Shown: positions 14,686 through 23,400 of the stretch, piece by piece
Layout of the letters: every line of letters starts with the position of its first letter
How positions within the stretch are numbered: position 1 is the first letter of the stretch
NCBI RefSeq assembly: GCF_024171535.1
Contig: NZ_JALJZV010000021.1
Location: forward strand, 1-46,509
Origin: Flavobacterium sp. HSC-61S13
GTDB lineage: Bacteria; Bacteroidota; Bacteroidia; Flavobacteriales; Flavobacteriaceae
Reading direction: 5' to 3'
Length of the DNA stretch: 46,509 nucleotides
The notes under the pieces: generated by a model
Told to the model about the DNA's origin: nothing
Databases searched by the model: none
What the model saw: the letters and a program-made list of their open reading frames with translations, nothing else
Made by a program: the position numbers and the translations under genes

Positions 14686-15711
14686 ATGAAAAAAGTTTTA
14701 TTTATGTTATTGACTTTGTCCTTAACAATGGCATCATGCAGTTCAGACTCCGTTAATACCGTTGAGTCCAATCAAAGAGAAGCATCTTCAAAAGCTACTT
14801 CGGGAATTACTCAAGGACTTCAATCTATTCGTGATAAGGTGTTATCCGACATGAACTACGGAGGTAAAGTGAATTACACCCCTAAGGAGGGCGTTGTTTT
14901 TTACACCAAGTCAAAAACAAACATTGTGATTCCTCCACATTCGATTCAGACTAAAGACGGTAAAGATGTGGATGGAGCTATTGTAATCGATTATATCGAG
15001 ATTTTCAATAAAAGTAAAATGGCCGTTGCTAACAAACCCACTATGGGTCTAATAGGAGGGCAAAAAGGACTGTTGGTGACTGGAGGAGAATTCTATTTGG
15101 ATATCAGACATAACGGAGAACAGGTAGTCATCGTTAATCCAATTAAAGTCAACATCAGCACATTCAATTCTAAAGCCGATCCAACAGGAATGGTTTTATG
15201 GAATGGCGATATCAATTCAGATGAAAATTTGACTTGGATACCTGCTCAACCAACGGATTTAATTTTTGAAAACGATGGTACCATCTTTGGTGGTAGAGAA
15301 GGTTCAGATATGTATGATGTTTTGGTTAATAATTCCAGTAATTTTGGATGGTGTAATATAGACCGATTGATTAATTTTCCTGGGACTAAAACTAAAATTG
15401 GGGTAATACCTCCAGCTGGATTCAATCATACCAATTCATCAGTATATTTAGCTGTTCAAGGAGAAGATAATATGTTAGCTCAATTTGACGTATTTAATTC
15501 AGGTACCAATACTTTTGAAGAGCATACTGGTCTAGTGCCCATTGGTTTAAAGATTCATGTAATTTTCGTAGCTGAAGTAAACGGTAATTATGTGTATAGT
15601 ATTTTATCTACAACGGTTGGGAATAATGCAATATATACTATTCCTGCAGGAAGTTTAATCACAACGACATCTTATAATCAAGTAGAAGCTGCAATTAATG
15701 CTTTACCATAA
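14686..15711 (+). CDS. Exported lipoprotein of unknown function
   Basis: 341 residues. Lipoprotein signal MKKVLFMLLTLSLTMASC with the lipidated Cys at 18, then SSDS, a Bacteroidota-type sequence after the lipobox. The segment around residues 65-165 (VFYTKSKTNIVIPPHSI, then DGAIVIDYIEIF and GLLVTGGEFYLDI) resembles the beta-rich, ZU5-like region seen in some Bacteroidota lipoproteins, where IPP plus a small residue is typical; this is only a resemblance. C-terminal half is beta-rich without a known motif. Monocistronic with a terminator at 15735-15766. No catalytic residues recognised. Confidence 0.85.
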   Translation: MKKVLFMLLTLSLTMASCSSDSVNTVESNQREASSKATSGITQGLQSIRDKVLSDMNYGGKVNYTPKEGVVFYTKSKTNIVIPPHSIQTKDGKDVDGAIVIDYIEIFNKSKMAVANKPTMGLIGGQKGLLVTGGEFYLDIRHNGEQVVIVNPIKVNISTFNSKADPTGMVLWNGDINSDENLTWIPAQPTDLIFENDGTIFGGREGSDMYDVLVNNSSNFGWCNIDRLINFPGTKTKIGVIPPAGFNHTNSSVYLAVQGEDNMLAQFDVFNSGTNTFEEHTGLVPIGLKIHVIFVAEVNGNYVYSILSTTVGNNAIYTIPAGSLITTTSYNQVEAAINALP

Positions 15712-16177
15712 ATCCTTTTTTTAAAAGAAGTTTCAAATGCACCAGTCCCAAACGATTGGTGCATTTTGCTTTTAGGTCGAGTAATGATTTAATTCGTAAT
15801 TGTGATAGTATAAATATGGGAATAAAAAAGAGTTTAATGGGCGCCTATGTTTTGACTCATTTAGAGAGGTAAATAATTTCATTTTTTTTTACTGTTAACC
15901 GAGTCGCGGAAGGAAATAACGATTTTTATAAGTTATATTTTACAATTATCTTGTTTTTATTATAATGCATATCGACACCAATTAAGCATTTAAATATTGA
16001 TTAGTTCTCCTTGTAAAATATTATAAGTGGCATTCTATAAAAAATTTCACAAAATGTGTTGAAATGGTGATGATTAGAGTGGTGTTGATTTTTAAAATTT
16101 ATTTCTGCAATGATTTGAACAACCTAGAATATATCCTATATTGCGGGTTTTTATTAAAGAAAGTAACTCAAAATCCC
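15712..16177. other. Intergenic region
   Basis: Holds the terminator at 15735-15767; the rest is AT-rich, with no supported gene. It should contain the promoter of the next lipoprotein gene, but no exact TAnnTTTG box was located. Confidence 0.5.
15735..15767 (+). terminator. Terminator of the lipoprotein gene
   Basis: 10-bp stem AAATGCACCA (15735-15744) with TGGTGCATTT (15757-15766), followed by TTGCTTTT. Confidence 0.8.
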
Positions 16178-17326
16178 ATGTTAAAAAACAAAACCAATTT
16201 ATTTGTTGCCCTATGTATGGGAACAGTAATGCTTACTACGACAAGTTGTGTTCCTGATGAACCCATCCTTACTGAAAAAACAATTGATAATCCTGATACA
16301 GAACCGGAAATAATTATCAAAAAAGGTACTTTAGCCATTACATTGGCAGAAACTTTAGAAACATCAATAGGTTTTAGTATTGAAGCTACTCATGTCGAAA
16401 CGGTGACTTACTTAGTATTACCAGGCTCCATAGCATCCACACCACCCGCAGTTACTCCAGAAGATATCTTTTCAAAAGGGATCACGGTAAAAGAGTGGTC
16501 GAAAACCGTTGAAGTGGCGAATTTATTGCCGGAAACGACCTACTATATTTATGCCGCAGCAAAAAATAGCGCAGGTGTAATTACTGTATTAGAGCAACCG
16601 CTAATTGCGACTACTCAAAAGAAATTAGATGTATCCATCACCCTAAGTGATCTTGATTCCACTAACGAAAGAGTTATTTTTACCATTACACCAGAAGGAG
16701 CGAAGACAATCAAATATAAAGTAGTTCCTTCGACAGAAACGTTAAGTGTCGATGACGTATTGACTAATGGTAGTAATGTGATGAATGTAAAAACTGCGTC
16801 GACATTAAAACCTAAAGGATTTCAGGCGGATACGGAATACACTATATATGTAGCAGCAGTGTCTCATACTGATGCTAAGGTGTTGCGTACGGCAAAAGTC
16901 AAAACAAAAAAAGCTGATGAAACAGAAGAAGATGGAGTAGTCAACATGACTTCCGTTGAATTCACCTCGGAGTTAGAGGAGAAAGCTGGTCAAAAATTGG
17001 CATACTACAACCTCACATTTAAAAATGCGGACTGGCAAGCCCAATTCGAAATTGGCGCTTTAAGTACCAATGCTAACGAAATCGCTGTGGGCGATTACGT
17101 ACTAAGCTCTAGCAGAGACCAAGGTAAACCAGGTCCTTTACGTGTTGCAGATAATTTTACCGTAAAGAACCTTAAAACGGGACAGTTAGTATCGGATATT
17201 GACTACGGAGATATCAAAATCACCAAGGAAAATGGAGCGTATAAAATCATCATTGATATGGTTAAATTAGATATCAAAAACGCACGCTTTAAAGCAAAGT
17301 TCCAAGGAACACCGATCAAGAAATAA
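16178..17326 (+). CDS. Lipoprotein with two Fn3-like repeats
   Basis: 382 residues from ATG 16178. An upstream in-frame ATG at 16064 exists, but the lipoprotein signal starts at 16178 (MLKNKTNLFVAL, lipobox LTTTSC, Cys about 24). After a Pro/Glu-rich linker there are two tandem beta-sandwich segments of about 90 residues (about 60-150 and 155-245), each closing with an Fn3-like strand (TTYYIYAAAKN, TEYTIYVAAVS). The C-terminal ~115 residues form a separate beta-rich domain (SVEFTSELEEKAGQ onward). The pattern fits a surface or periplasmic lipoprotein. No binding partner can be inferred. Followed by a strong terminator. Confidence 0.87.
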   Translation: MLKNKTNLFVALCMGTVMLTTTSCVPDEPILTEKTIDNPDTEPEIIIKKGTLAITLAETLETSIGFSIEATHVETVTYLVLPGSIASTPPAVTPEDIFSKGITVKEWSKTVEVANLLPETTYYIYAAAKNSAGVITVLEQPLIATTQKKLDVSITLSDLDSTNERVIFTITPEGAKTIKYKVVPSTETLSVDDVLTNGSNVMNVKTASTLKPKGFQADTEYTIYVAAVSHTDAKVLRTAKVKTKKADETEEDGVVNMTSVEFTSELEEKAGQKLAYYNLTFKNADWQAQFEIGALSTNANEIAVGDYVLSSSRDQGKPGPLRVADNFTVKNLKTGQLVSDIDYGDIKITKENGAYKIIIDMVKLDIKNARFKAKFQGTPIKK

Positions 17327-17644
17327 ACTAGTAAGCAAGAATAATCAAGGGCTGTCTCAAAAAGACAGCCCTTATTTTTTTAAATCGATAGAAGGAGCTC
17401 ATGTAGTTCAAAATCCCTTTATATATGTGGTCTAATAATTTATTTTTAAATCAAAAAGATTGAATTAAAATAAAACCACTCCATGTTCTCCTGTGGGGGA
17501 GCAATGCAAAATAGCATCGTATAAAATCAACTTCTTCACGACTTATGCTGATTTTAAATAGGAACAATTATTTCAAGGTCTTTTGAGGGTTGGTTTTTTA
17601 AAATAGGGCTCTAGCTGACCAGTGGAGTTGATGTAATATTGGAT
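17327..17644. other. Intergenic region between convergent genes
   Basis: Contains the terminator at 17347-17378 and otherwise about 260 bp with no supported feature. Confidence 0.5.
17347..17378 (+). terminator. Terminator of the Fn3-like lipoprotein gene
   Basis: Perfect 10-bp stem AAGGGCTGTC (17347-17356) with GACAGCCCTT (17364-17373), loop TCAAAAA, then ATTTTTTT. It shares its CTGTCTCAAAA core with the hairpin at 14052. Confidence 0.9.
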
Positions 17645-18625
17645 TTATTTTTTTAACTGACTCGGTAAAAACCCGTGTTTTCTTTTAAAAGCGGCAGAGA
17701 AATGACGAGGATTTTTATAACCTAAACCCTTAGATACTTCGGTGATATTCATATCCTGCTCAGTCAACATTACCTTGGCTTGTTCCATTTTGGTATCGCT
17801 CCAAAAACCAAAAACCGTTGTGCCAAACAATTCTTTAAACCCCTTCTTTAAGGTAAACTCATTAGTACCGGCTCGATGTGCCAGTTCGATCAGTGAGGAA
17901 GCGGTATTGATATTATCTAAAATAAAATCTCTTACTGCATATATCTTATCTATATTTTCTTTACTCAAAGATACAGGAGCACTGTTGCGGTCATTTGACT
18001 GCTCCAACTGTAGTAGTAAAAGTTCGATGACTTTTGCTTCGAGATACATTCTTTTAAAAAATCCTTTTCTTTGACAATTCATGATGTCATCGATGATTTG
18101 ATACATTTGATGGGTAATCAGTTTGTTGTTCGTGTTTAGACAACCTGCATTTCCACAATCGATTATTTTGCGGAAGTCGCTGAATAGTTTGGAATCATCA
18201 GGCAGGAATCGTTTAAAAAATACCGGTGACAGATTGATTTCAAAAAGCTGAATGGCTTCGTTTTCCCATTGCATTTTTCCGCGCAATTTGTTGGCGTATA
18301 TCATGTTTTGCTGATGCGCATGAAAACCAATTTGCCTTTGAAATTGGTCAGATGTAGCAGTACTGGATCCCTTCAATGCGAAATGCATTTCCACAGTCTC
18401 AAAATCACTTTCAAAATACAACAATACCTTATTGGATAATAGCGCATTGCCAAATCCTATATGTACACCTTCAAAATAAATTTCGTGATAATATCCTTCG
18501 CCTATAGGATTGCCTATTCGAGTGGTATATTCTTGTATACCTCCTTCTGATGAGGCGGAAGCAACTGCATAATCTCTTTCTAAAAATAAGGAGCTAATAT
18601 CGCTGTCGTATAATCGTAATGTCAT
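17645..18625 (-). CDS. AraC family regulator, PchR-like
   Basis: 326 residues. N-terminal sensing domain (about 1-215) with the VEMHFALKGS strand typical of PchR-type regulators (siderophore-responsive AraC proteins). C-terminal double HTH (about 230-326): NINTASSLIELAHRAGTNEF, LKKGFKELFGTTVFGF, then NITEVSKGLGYKNPRHFSAA and FKRKHGFLPSQLKK. Transcribed away from a MATE exporter across a 412-bp region that holds a 23-bp Fur-box-like palindrome. Inference: regulates the exporter, itself, or an iron- or ligand-responsive unit. The ligand is not visible in the sequence. Confidence 0.93.
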   Translation of the reverse strand: MTLRLYDSDISSLFLERDYAVASASSEGGIQEYTTRIGNPIGEGYYHEIYFEGVHIGFGNALLSNKVLLYFESDFETVEMHFALKGSSTATSDQFQRQIGFHAHQQNMIYANKLRGKMQWENEAIQLFEINLSPVFFKRFLPDDSKLFSDFRKIIDCGNAGCLNTNNKLITHQMYQIIDDIMNCQRKGFFKRMYLEAKVIELLLLQLEQSNDRNSAPVSLSKENIDKIYAVRDFILDNINTASSLIELAHRAGTNEFTLKKGFKELFGTTVFGFWSDTKMEQAKVMLTEQDMNITEVSKGLGYKNPRHFSAAFKRKHGFLPSQLKK

Positions 18626-18706
18626 CAGTATCAGGGTTGGTTCAATTGTTCCTTTACGCGGAGTTTTTACTCCTTTTAACAGACCTATCGGTATAACCGA
18701 AGGTTT

Positions 18707-18714
18707 TATATTTG
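18707..18714 (+). promoter_or_regulatory. -7 promoter box ahead of the MATE leader
   Basis: TATATTTG fits TAnnTTTG exactly. Transcription would start near 18721, directly at the palindrome that follows. Confidence 0.55.
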
Positions 18715-18729
18715 CACAAAGATACTGAA

Positions 18730-18752
18730 TTATTTAGAATTGTTCTTAATAA
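18730..18752. promoter_or_regulatory. Fur-box-like palindromic operator
   Basis: Half-sites TTATTTAGAA (18730-18739) and TTCTTAATAA (18743-18752) are reverse complements at 9 of 10 positions, with a 3-bp centre. It starts about 15 bp after the TATATTTG box, where a bound repressor would block transcription. The size and AT-rich symmetry resemble iron-responsive Fur operators; the identity of the bound protein is inference. Confidence 0.55.
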
Positions 18753-19037
18753 GGTGGTTTGTAAAAAGCTAACAGGGAAAGCAAATTGTTGTAATACGGC
18801 TAAGATCTTCGTTTGTGAAGTAGGTATAAATGGATTCGATCGTTCTCTATTAGGGCTTAAGTTGAAAGATTCAAATACCGACTGCGGTCTATTTGTTTAT
18901 GCATAGCTAGTAAATGAAAGAGTTGTAAAAACAATCTTTCAGCGATATCAATGATACCTTGATCAGAGGCATAGCGCGAATCGCAATCAACAGTTGATGT
19001 TATCAAAACAATAAAATAAAAACTTTAAACCAAAAAA

Positions 19038-20384
19038 ATGGAAAAACAAAAACAGCTTATCTTAAATGGGAAACTACCTAAGGTGATGTGGCAGCTTTCT
19101 TGGCCGGCTATTATTGCTATGGTATTATATGGAATGAATAATTTTCTAGATGGTATTTTCGTAGGTCATCTGATCAGTAACACCGCATTAGCAGCCGTTG
19201 GTGTGGCTTATCCGCTTGCGCAATTTGCACAAGGATTTGGAACTTTAATAGGTACGGGTTTAGGATCGGCGATAAGTATATGGATTGGTGCGGATAAAAA
19301 AGATAAACTCGAAAAAGCGTTTGGTACCGCAAATTTTCTGACGTTTTTATTCTCCGCGCTGATTACGATTCCCTGTTATATTTTTGCAGAGGAGCTGATA
19401 TATATGATGGGAGGTAGAGATGAAATTCAAGTTTTTGCCGTAGAATATTTTAGGGTTACTATTTTAGGGAGTTTCTTTTGGATACATGGTTTGGCACTGA
19501 ATATGATTGTTCGCGCAGAAGGAAGAATGAAAACAGCTGCATGGATGATCGCGATTGGCTTGGTGGTTGATGTAATACTTAAGCCTATATTTATTGATAC
19601 CTTTGGTTGGGGAGTAGCAGGTGCTGCTTGGGCTACCAATTTTTCAATGATCATTTATTCCCTATTAGGGGTTTGGTATTATGGCAGTGGGAAATCCTCT
19701 TTTAAAACTAAATTCTGGTCCGTTAAAGCGGATAAAGCCATTATCAAAGAGACCCTTTCTTTAGGCATGCCTGGTTTTGTGATGATGATCATGATTGTTG
19801 TTCAGAATATTGTGGTTTTCAATGCACTGGTCAAATACGGTACACCGCTTGATATCACTTTTTTCACGGCAGTAAACAGGTTTTATATTTTGTTAAATAC
19901 ACCTCTATGGGGACTAATGAGGGCATTGCAACCGGTTTCAGGAATGAATTACGGAGCAAAATTATACGACCGCTGTATCCGTTCTTATAAATTATTTTCG
20001 TTTACCGGTTTGATTATACTATTGCCTTTTTGGTTGTTTGTCATGCTGTATCCTGCAGGCGTCATGTCGCTAATGATACCCAATATGACCTTTTCAGCAA
20101 CACAAATGATAGACTTCCGCGTCTATATGAGTGTATTGCTCGTTCTGCCTTTTGTATTCATGGCGATGGTTTGGTTTCCGTCGATCGAAAATGCAAAACC
20201 GGCTTCGATAATCAGTATTTTAAGGCAGTTGGTGTTTTTTATTCCCGTCATGTTAATCGTTCCCCAGTTTTATGGTGTTAGCAGTATCTATATAGCTAGC
20301 GCATTGATCGATTGGATTGTTTTCGGAATGGTGTTGTTTGCAGTGAATCGAGCATCAAAAAAACTCCCATTAACTGTAAGTTGA
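19038..20384 (+). CDS. MATE family efflux transporter
   Basis: 448 residues, the usual MATE length, with about 12 predicted membrane helices in two similar halves. Recognisable MATE features: the N-terminal LSWPAIIAMVLYGMNNFLDG, the GLGSAISIWIGA loop after helix 2, and the mid-protein ETLSLGMPGFVMMIMIVVQN that starts the second bundle. Members export organic cations, drugs or metabolites using a Na+ or H+ gradient at the inner membrane. Divergent from a PchR-like regulator with a Fur-like operator between them, so a siderophore or other iron-linked export role is possible; plain multidrug export remains the default call. Confidence 0.95.
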   Translation: MEKQKQLILNGKLPKVMWQLSWPAIIAMVLYGMNNFLDGIFVGHLISNTALAAVGVAYPLAQFAQGFGTLIGTGLGSAISIWIGADKKDKLEKAFGTANFLTFLFSALITIPCYIFAEELIYMMGGRDEIQVFAVEYFRVTILGSFFWIHGLALNMIVRAEGRMKTAAWMIAIGLVVDVILKPIFIDTFGWGVAGAAWATNFSMIIYSLLGVWYYGSGKSSFKTKFWSVKADKAIIKETLSLGMPGFVMMIMIVVQNIVVFNALVKYGTPLDITFFTAVNRFYILLNTPLWGLMRALQPVSGMNYGAKLYDRCIRSYKLFSFTGLIILLPFWLFVMLYPAGVMSLMIPNMTFSATQMIDFRVYMSVLLVLPFVFMAMVWFPSIENAKPASIISILRQLVFFIPVMLIVPQFYGVSSIYIASALIDWIVFGMVLFAVNRASKKLPLTVS

Positions 20385-20491
20385 TTGTAAAATCAATGAA
20401 AATGCAGCCTGTAATATAGCCGATAAAAGGGATTGTGTACAGCGCGCGATTGCTGTAATATTGACCAATGAGATCATTACAATTGCGATAT

Positions 20492-21985
20492 ATGAAAACA
20501 ATGTTCTGGAGCAGCTTTTTTATGTTGACGGTTACGACATCTTGTGCCCAGGAAAACAATGAGGCTGTTGTAAAAATCCCCACAGATATGAAAACCATCA
20601 ATACCGTTCCTTTTTTGACTGAGCAAGGTGATTTTATTTATGTGGATAAAGCGCATTTAAAACCAATTTCTGCAGCGCGTTATAAAATGGCCTCTGTGTT
20701 TACTGTTACCGGTTTTGCCGTTGTAGAAAATGCGAGTGATAGGTATGCAGTCATAGACCAATTGGGAAAAACGGTTTTGGATTTTTCCACTGGCGAAATT
20801 GATTTAAATGTGGTTAACGGAATCACTTTTTATAAAAGGGAAAGGGAATACCAAAAGAAAATGCCTTTTTGGAGGTGGGAGTGGAACATTTTAGGTGGTG
20901 GAATTCAAAAGGAGCAAACCTATCACAGTATAGAGATAGGTGTTTTGGAAAGCAAACAAACTTTAGTCAACCAGGAAATTCCGTACTTGGAGGACTCCTA
21001 TTACTTAAACTTTATTGCCGTTGATCGGCAGCGGGTTTTTTGGAATGCAAGTCTTTATGAAATCAATAACAAGCGATTAAAGAAAGTAGCGCATCATATA
21101 GTAGAGGTGTTGGAAGACCAACGTTTTGTCAAAATGGACAAAACGGGTTTTTCGATATATAATACCAATTCAAAAAAGCCGATTCACAAGGCATTGCTTG
21201 GAACCGAAACATTGACTATCGAATTTGGCAAGGAGGAGATTTCTTTAAACGACATCAATAAAGAACGTTTTGCACCCGAGCTACCCAAACTTTTGGTTGA
21301 TAGCGATAAGGGTGATGTATATGTTTTTCCGCAATATGATAAGGTTTTTCCGAGGGAAATCAAGTCGGCAACAGCTGCGCAGATCGATTTTCTAAAAAAG
21401 ACTAGCCTGATTTATTCCATTGCCGACTCTCCCTATTTTTTACTCGGTATATTTAATTACGATCACGATGTTTGGGCTTATGATTGGCTGTATATCGATA
21501 CTGATGGAAACCTAATAGATCGCGTTGACACTTATAATTTTAAGGTTCTGGATCAACTGGGTAATATGGTCTGGCCCGATCGAAAGATGATTATTCCCGA
21601 TGAATTTGTCGGTGAGGGGTGGAAGTTTGGAAAAGTAAACACCTATCGTGAAATGGATGGGTGGTATCTGATTCGTATTGAGAATGGAAAACAACAGCGC
21701 AGCATTGGGCTGTGGAACAGCAATCAAATGATTTGGGAGCTGCCACCGGTATACCGAGATATTTCGGTTTTAGATGCGAAAAAACAAATTTATGCCCTTC
21801 AGAATACGGCAGAGAATACTTATATACTCTATGATCATAAAGACAAAAAGCGCATTGGATTTCAGGCCTATTCGTCGATTAATTCAGATGGTTTGGTGCG
21901 ATTAGTAGAAGATTCTGGAGATATTTTGTACTTTTATATAGATATATACTCTGGGAGGGAGTATAGAGAACATAAAAACTTATAG
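20492..21985 (+). CDS. Lipoprotein with WG-like repeats
   Basis: 497 residues from ATG 20492 (an ATG at 20468 is also in frame, but MKTMFWSSFFMLTVTTSC is a cleaner lipoprotein signal; Cys about 18). The N-terminal third shows WG-repeat-like segments: FIYVDKAHLKPISAARY..., then GFAVVENASDRYAVIDQLGK, the usual pattern of beta hairpins with V-I-D-x-x-G-K. The remainder has further predicted beta-propeller-like blades (WAYDWLYIDTDGNLIDRVDT). First of four consecutive exported proteins. WG proteins are common in Bacteroidota but poorly understood. Function unknown. Confidence 0.82.
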   Translation: MKTMFWSSFFMLTVTTSCAQENNEAVVKIPTDMKTINTVPFLTEQGDFIYVDKAHLKPISAARYKMASVFTVTGFAVVENASDRYAVIDQLGKTVLDFSTGEIDLNVVNGITFYKREREYQKKMPFWRWEWNILGGGIQKEQTYHSIEIGVLESKQTLVNQEIPYLEDSYYLNFIAVDRQRVFWNASLYEINNKRLKKVAHHIVEVLEDQRFVKMDKTGFSIYNTNSKKPIHKALLGTETLTIEFGKEEISLNDINKERFAPELPKLLVDSDKGDVYVFPQYDKVFPREIKSATAAQIDFLKKTSLIYSIADSPYFLLGIFNYDHDVWAYDWLYIDTDGNLIDRVDTYNFKVLDQLGNMVWPDRKMIIPDEFVGEGWKFGKVNTYREMDGWYLIRIENGKQQRSIGLWNSNQMIWELPPVYRDISVLDAKKQIYALQNTAENTYILYDHKDKKRIGFQAYSSINSDGLVRLVEDSGDILYFYIDIYSGREYREHKNL

Positions 21986-22035
21986 ACAAACTGCGATTCC
22001 CCTAAACAGGGTGTCTAGATTAAAAAAATTAAGAG

Positions 22036-22593
22036 ATGAAAAACAGTTATTTTACTCTTGTTTTAAGCCTTTTTTTGATAGTTTCTTGCAATCAAAAAAA
22101 CGAAGTCAAACAAGTAGCACAAGTAGGGGGGATTGATTCTTTGAGCAATCAGAGTGGAAACGTTGCTGTGAATGATGCAGCAGAGGCGTGGGTCAGAAGT
22201 ATTTTTAAAACCGAGAGTTCGGATCGTTATTTCCCGGATTATAATGTCGAACAAGCATGTTGCAGTAAGCGTTTTTACGAATTTATAACGGATACTGCGG
22301 AAATTTATGGGCCTTCCAATATTACAGATGCTGAATATGATGCCGCTGAGCGCGCGTATAAACTCAAATGGTCTAAAATTTATCCCATAGAAGAGCGGGA
22401 GATGTGGTTGTTTGGAAGGGGAAATGGCGATATAGGGGAATTAAAGGACTTAAAAATCAGTAAATTGAAAGAGGGCATTTACGAGGTATATATCGATTAT
22501 GGAGGTGGTAGTAAAACGCTTAATGAAATAACAGTCATTACTGAAAATGGAAAGTATAAGATTGATTATTGTAAAACCCAATTTTTGGAATAG
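22036..22593 (+). CDS. Small lipoprotein of unknown function
   Basis: 185 residues. Signal MKNSYFTLVLSLFLIVSC with Cys at 18. The mature part is acidic, with a helical middle (SNITDAEYDAAERAYKLKWS) and C-terminal beta strands ending in GKYKIDYCKTQFLE, a layout seen in small secreted NTF2-like or DUF3828-like proteins; the match is not strong enough to name a family. It lies 50 bp after the WG-like lipoprotein gene and may be co-transcribed with it. Confidence 0.82.
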   Translation: MKNSYFTLVLSLFLIVSCNQKNEVKQVAQVGGIDSLSNQSGNVAVNDAAEAWVRSIFKTESSDRYFPDYNVEQACCSKRFYEFITDTAEIYGPSNITDAEYDAAERAYKLKWSKIYPIEEREMWLFGRGNGDIGELKDLKISKLKEGIYEVYIDYGGGSKTLNEITVITENGKYKIDYCKTQFLE

Positions 22594-22704
22594 TGAAATC
22601 AGTATTGGTTTGCAATAGGCATGTCAAAAAACCACCGGTATCAGGGATGGTTTGAATTAAGGACTATCCCTATCTTTCGATCAAAGTGGAATAAATAAAA
22701 AGCA

Positions 22705-23220
22705 TTGAAAAATTATTGGATTTTAACTTCGTTGATGCTGTTGTTAGGATTTAAAACCCAAGCGCAGAAACTGACGGTAACTACGATTTACGCAACAGCA
22801 CAACGGGTAACACGAGAGATTCCAGAAACGGACCGTACATATTCTTCTACAACCCTTAGAGAAGTTACACCGAGGCTGGAACCCGAAGTTTTGATGCTTA
22901 GTACAAACAAGTCAAAACTACATTTCCGCATACAGGGCAATATTAGTTCCAGTGGACACCAAGTGCGAAATGTAAGCGGGATTCGATATGAAAAAGGCGA
23001 GCAAAACGATAAGGAAATCACGTTAAAGTATTATGTAGAGATCAAAAATAAACCCGGTAAAGAAGGGGCTTTGATCAAAGGATATAATTACACTAAAGAT
23101 ATGAGCTATCGTATTCCAAAAGGGGTGAAAAGATTGAAAATCGAACTGTATGAGGATCACCTAAATCTTAGCGCCGCTACAAAATCTAAATGCATTGCCG
23201 TGAAAACCTTTGATTTTTAA
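22705..23220 (+). CDS. Secreted protein of unknown function (TTG start)
   Basis: 171 residues, starting at TTG 22705. The next in-frame ATG (codon 11) would cut the signal peptide KNYWILTSLMLLLGFKTQAQ in half, so the TTG start is preferred. A signal peptidase I site follows TQAQ. The mature part is basic, about 150 residues, mainly beta, with no Cys until KSKCIAVKTF near the end. No family recognised. Third gene of the exported set. Confidence 0.72.
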   Translation: MKNYWILTSLMLLLGFKTQAQKLTVTTIYATAQRVTREIPETDRTYSSTTLREVTPRLEPEVLMLSTNKSKLHFRIQGNISSSGHQVRNVSGIRYEKGEQNDKEITLKYYVEIKNKPGKEGALIKGYNYTKDMSYRIPKGVKRLKIELYEDHLNLSAATKSKCIAVKTFDF

Positions 23221-23400
23221 GTAAAAATAGTAAGGATATAAAATATAGTGAGAAAACGGTTCTGGCCAAAGCTTGGATTAGAACAACCGTTACTGCACTC
23301 TAGATAAATTCAATTAGTAAATCAAGTATACGTTTGTAAGATCAAATACCGTCTTTATTTAATGAGGAAATCGGGATGAGGTAAGTCAAAAAATAAAATT

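Larger units (their letters stand above)
18626..19037. other. Divergent regulatory region with a long leader
   Basis: Holds, from left to right: a short hairpin GGAGT-TTTT-ACTCC (about 18659-18672), an inverted repeat TCGGT-ATA-ACCGA (18688-18700), a TATATTTG box (18707-18714), the 23-bp palindrome (18730-18752), an open frame without ATG (see findings), and a hairpin GAAAGAGTTGT/ACAATCTTTC at about 18915-18939. From the box to the MATE start is about 320 nt, an unusually long leader. Confidence 0.6.

Noticed and set aside
16064..16177. 38-residue N-terminal extension of the Fn3-like lipoprotein
   Set aside because: It would bury the lipoprotein signal in the middle of the protein; the start at 16178 gives a normal lipobox position.
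18712..18714. TTG start for a 64-residue protein in the MATE leader
   Set aside because: This TTG is part of the TATATTTG promoter box and would lie upstream of the transcript start. Only the later GTG could serve, so no CDS is called.
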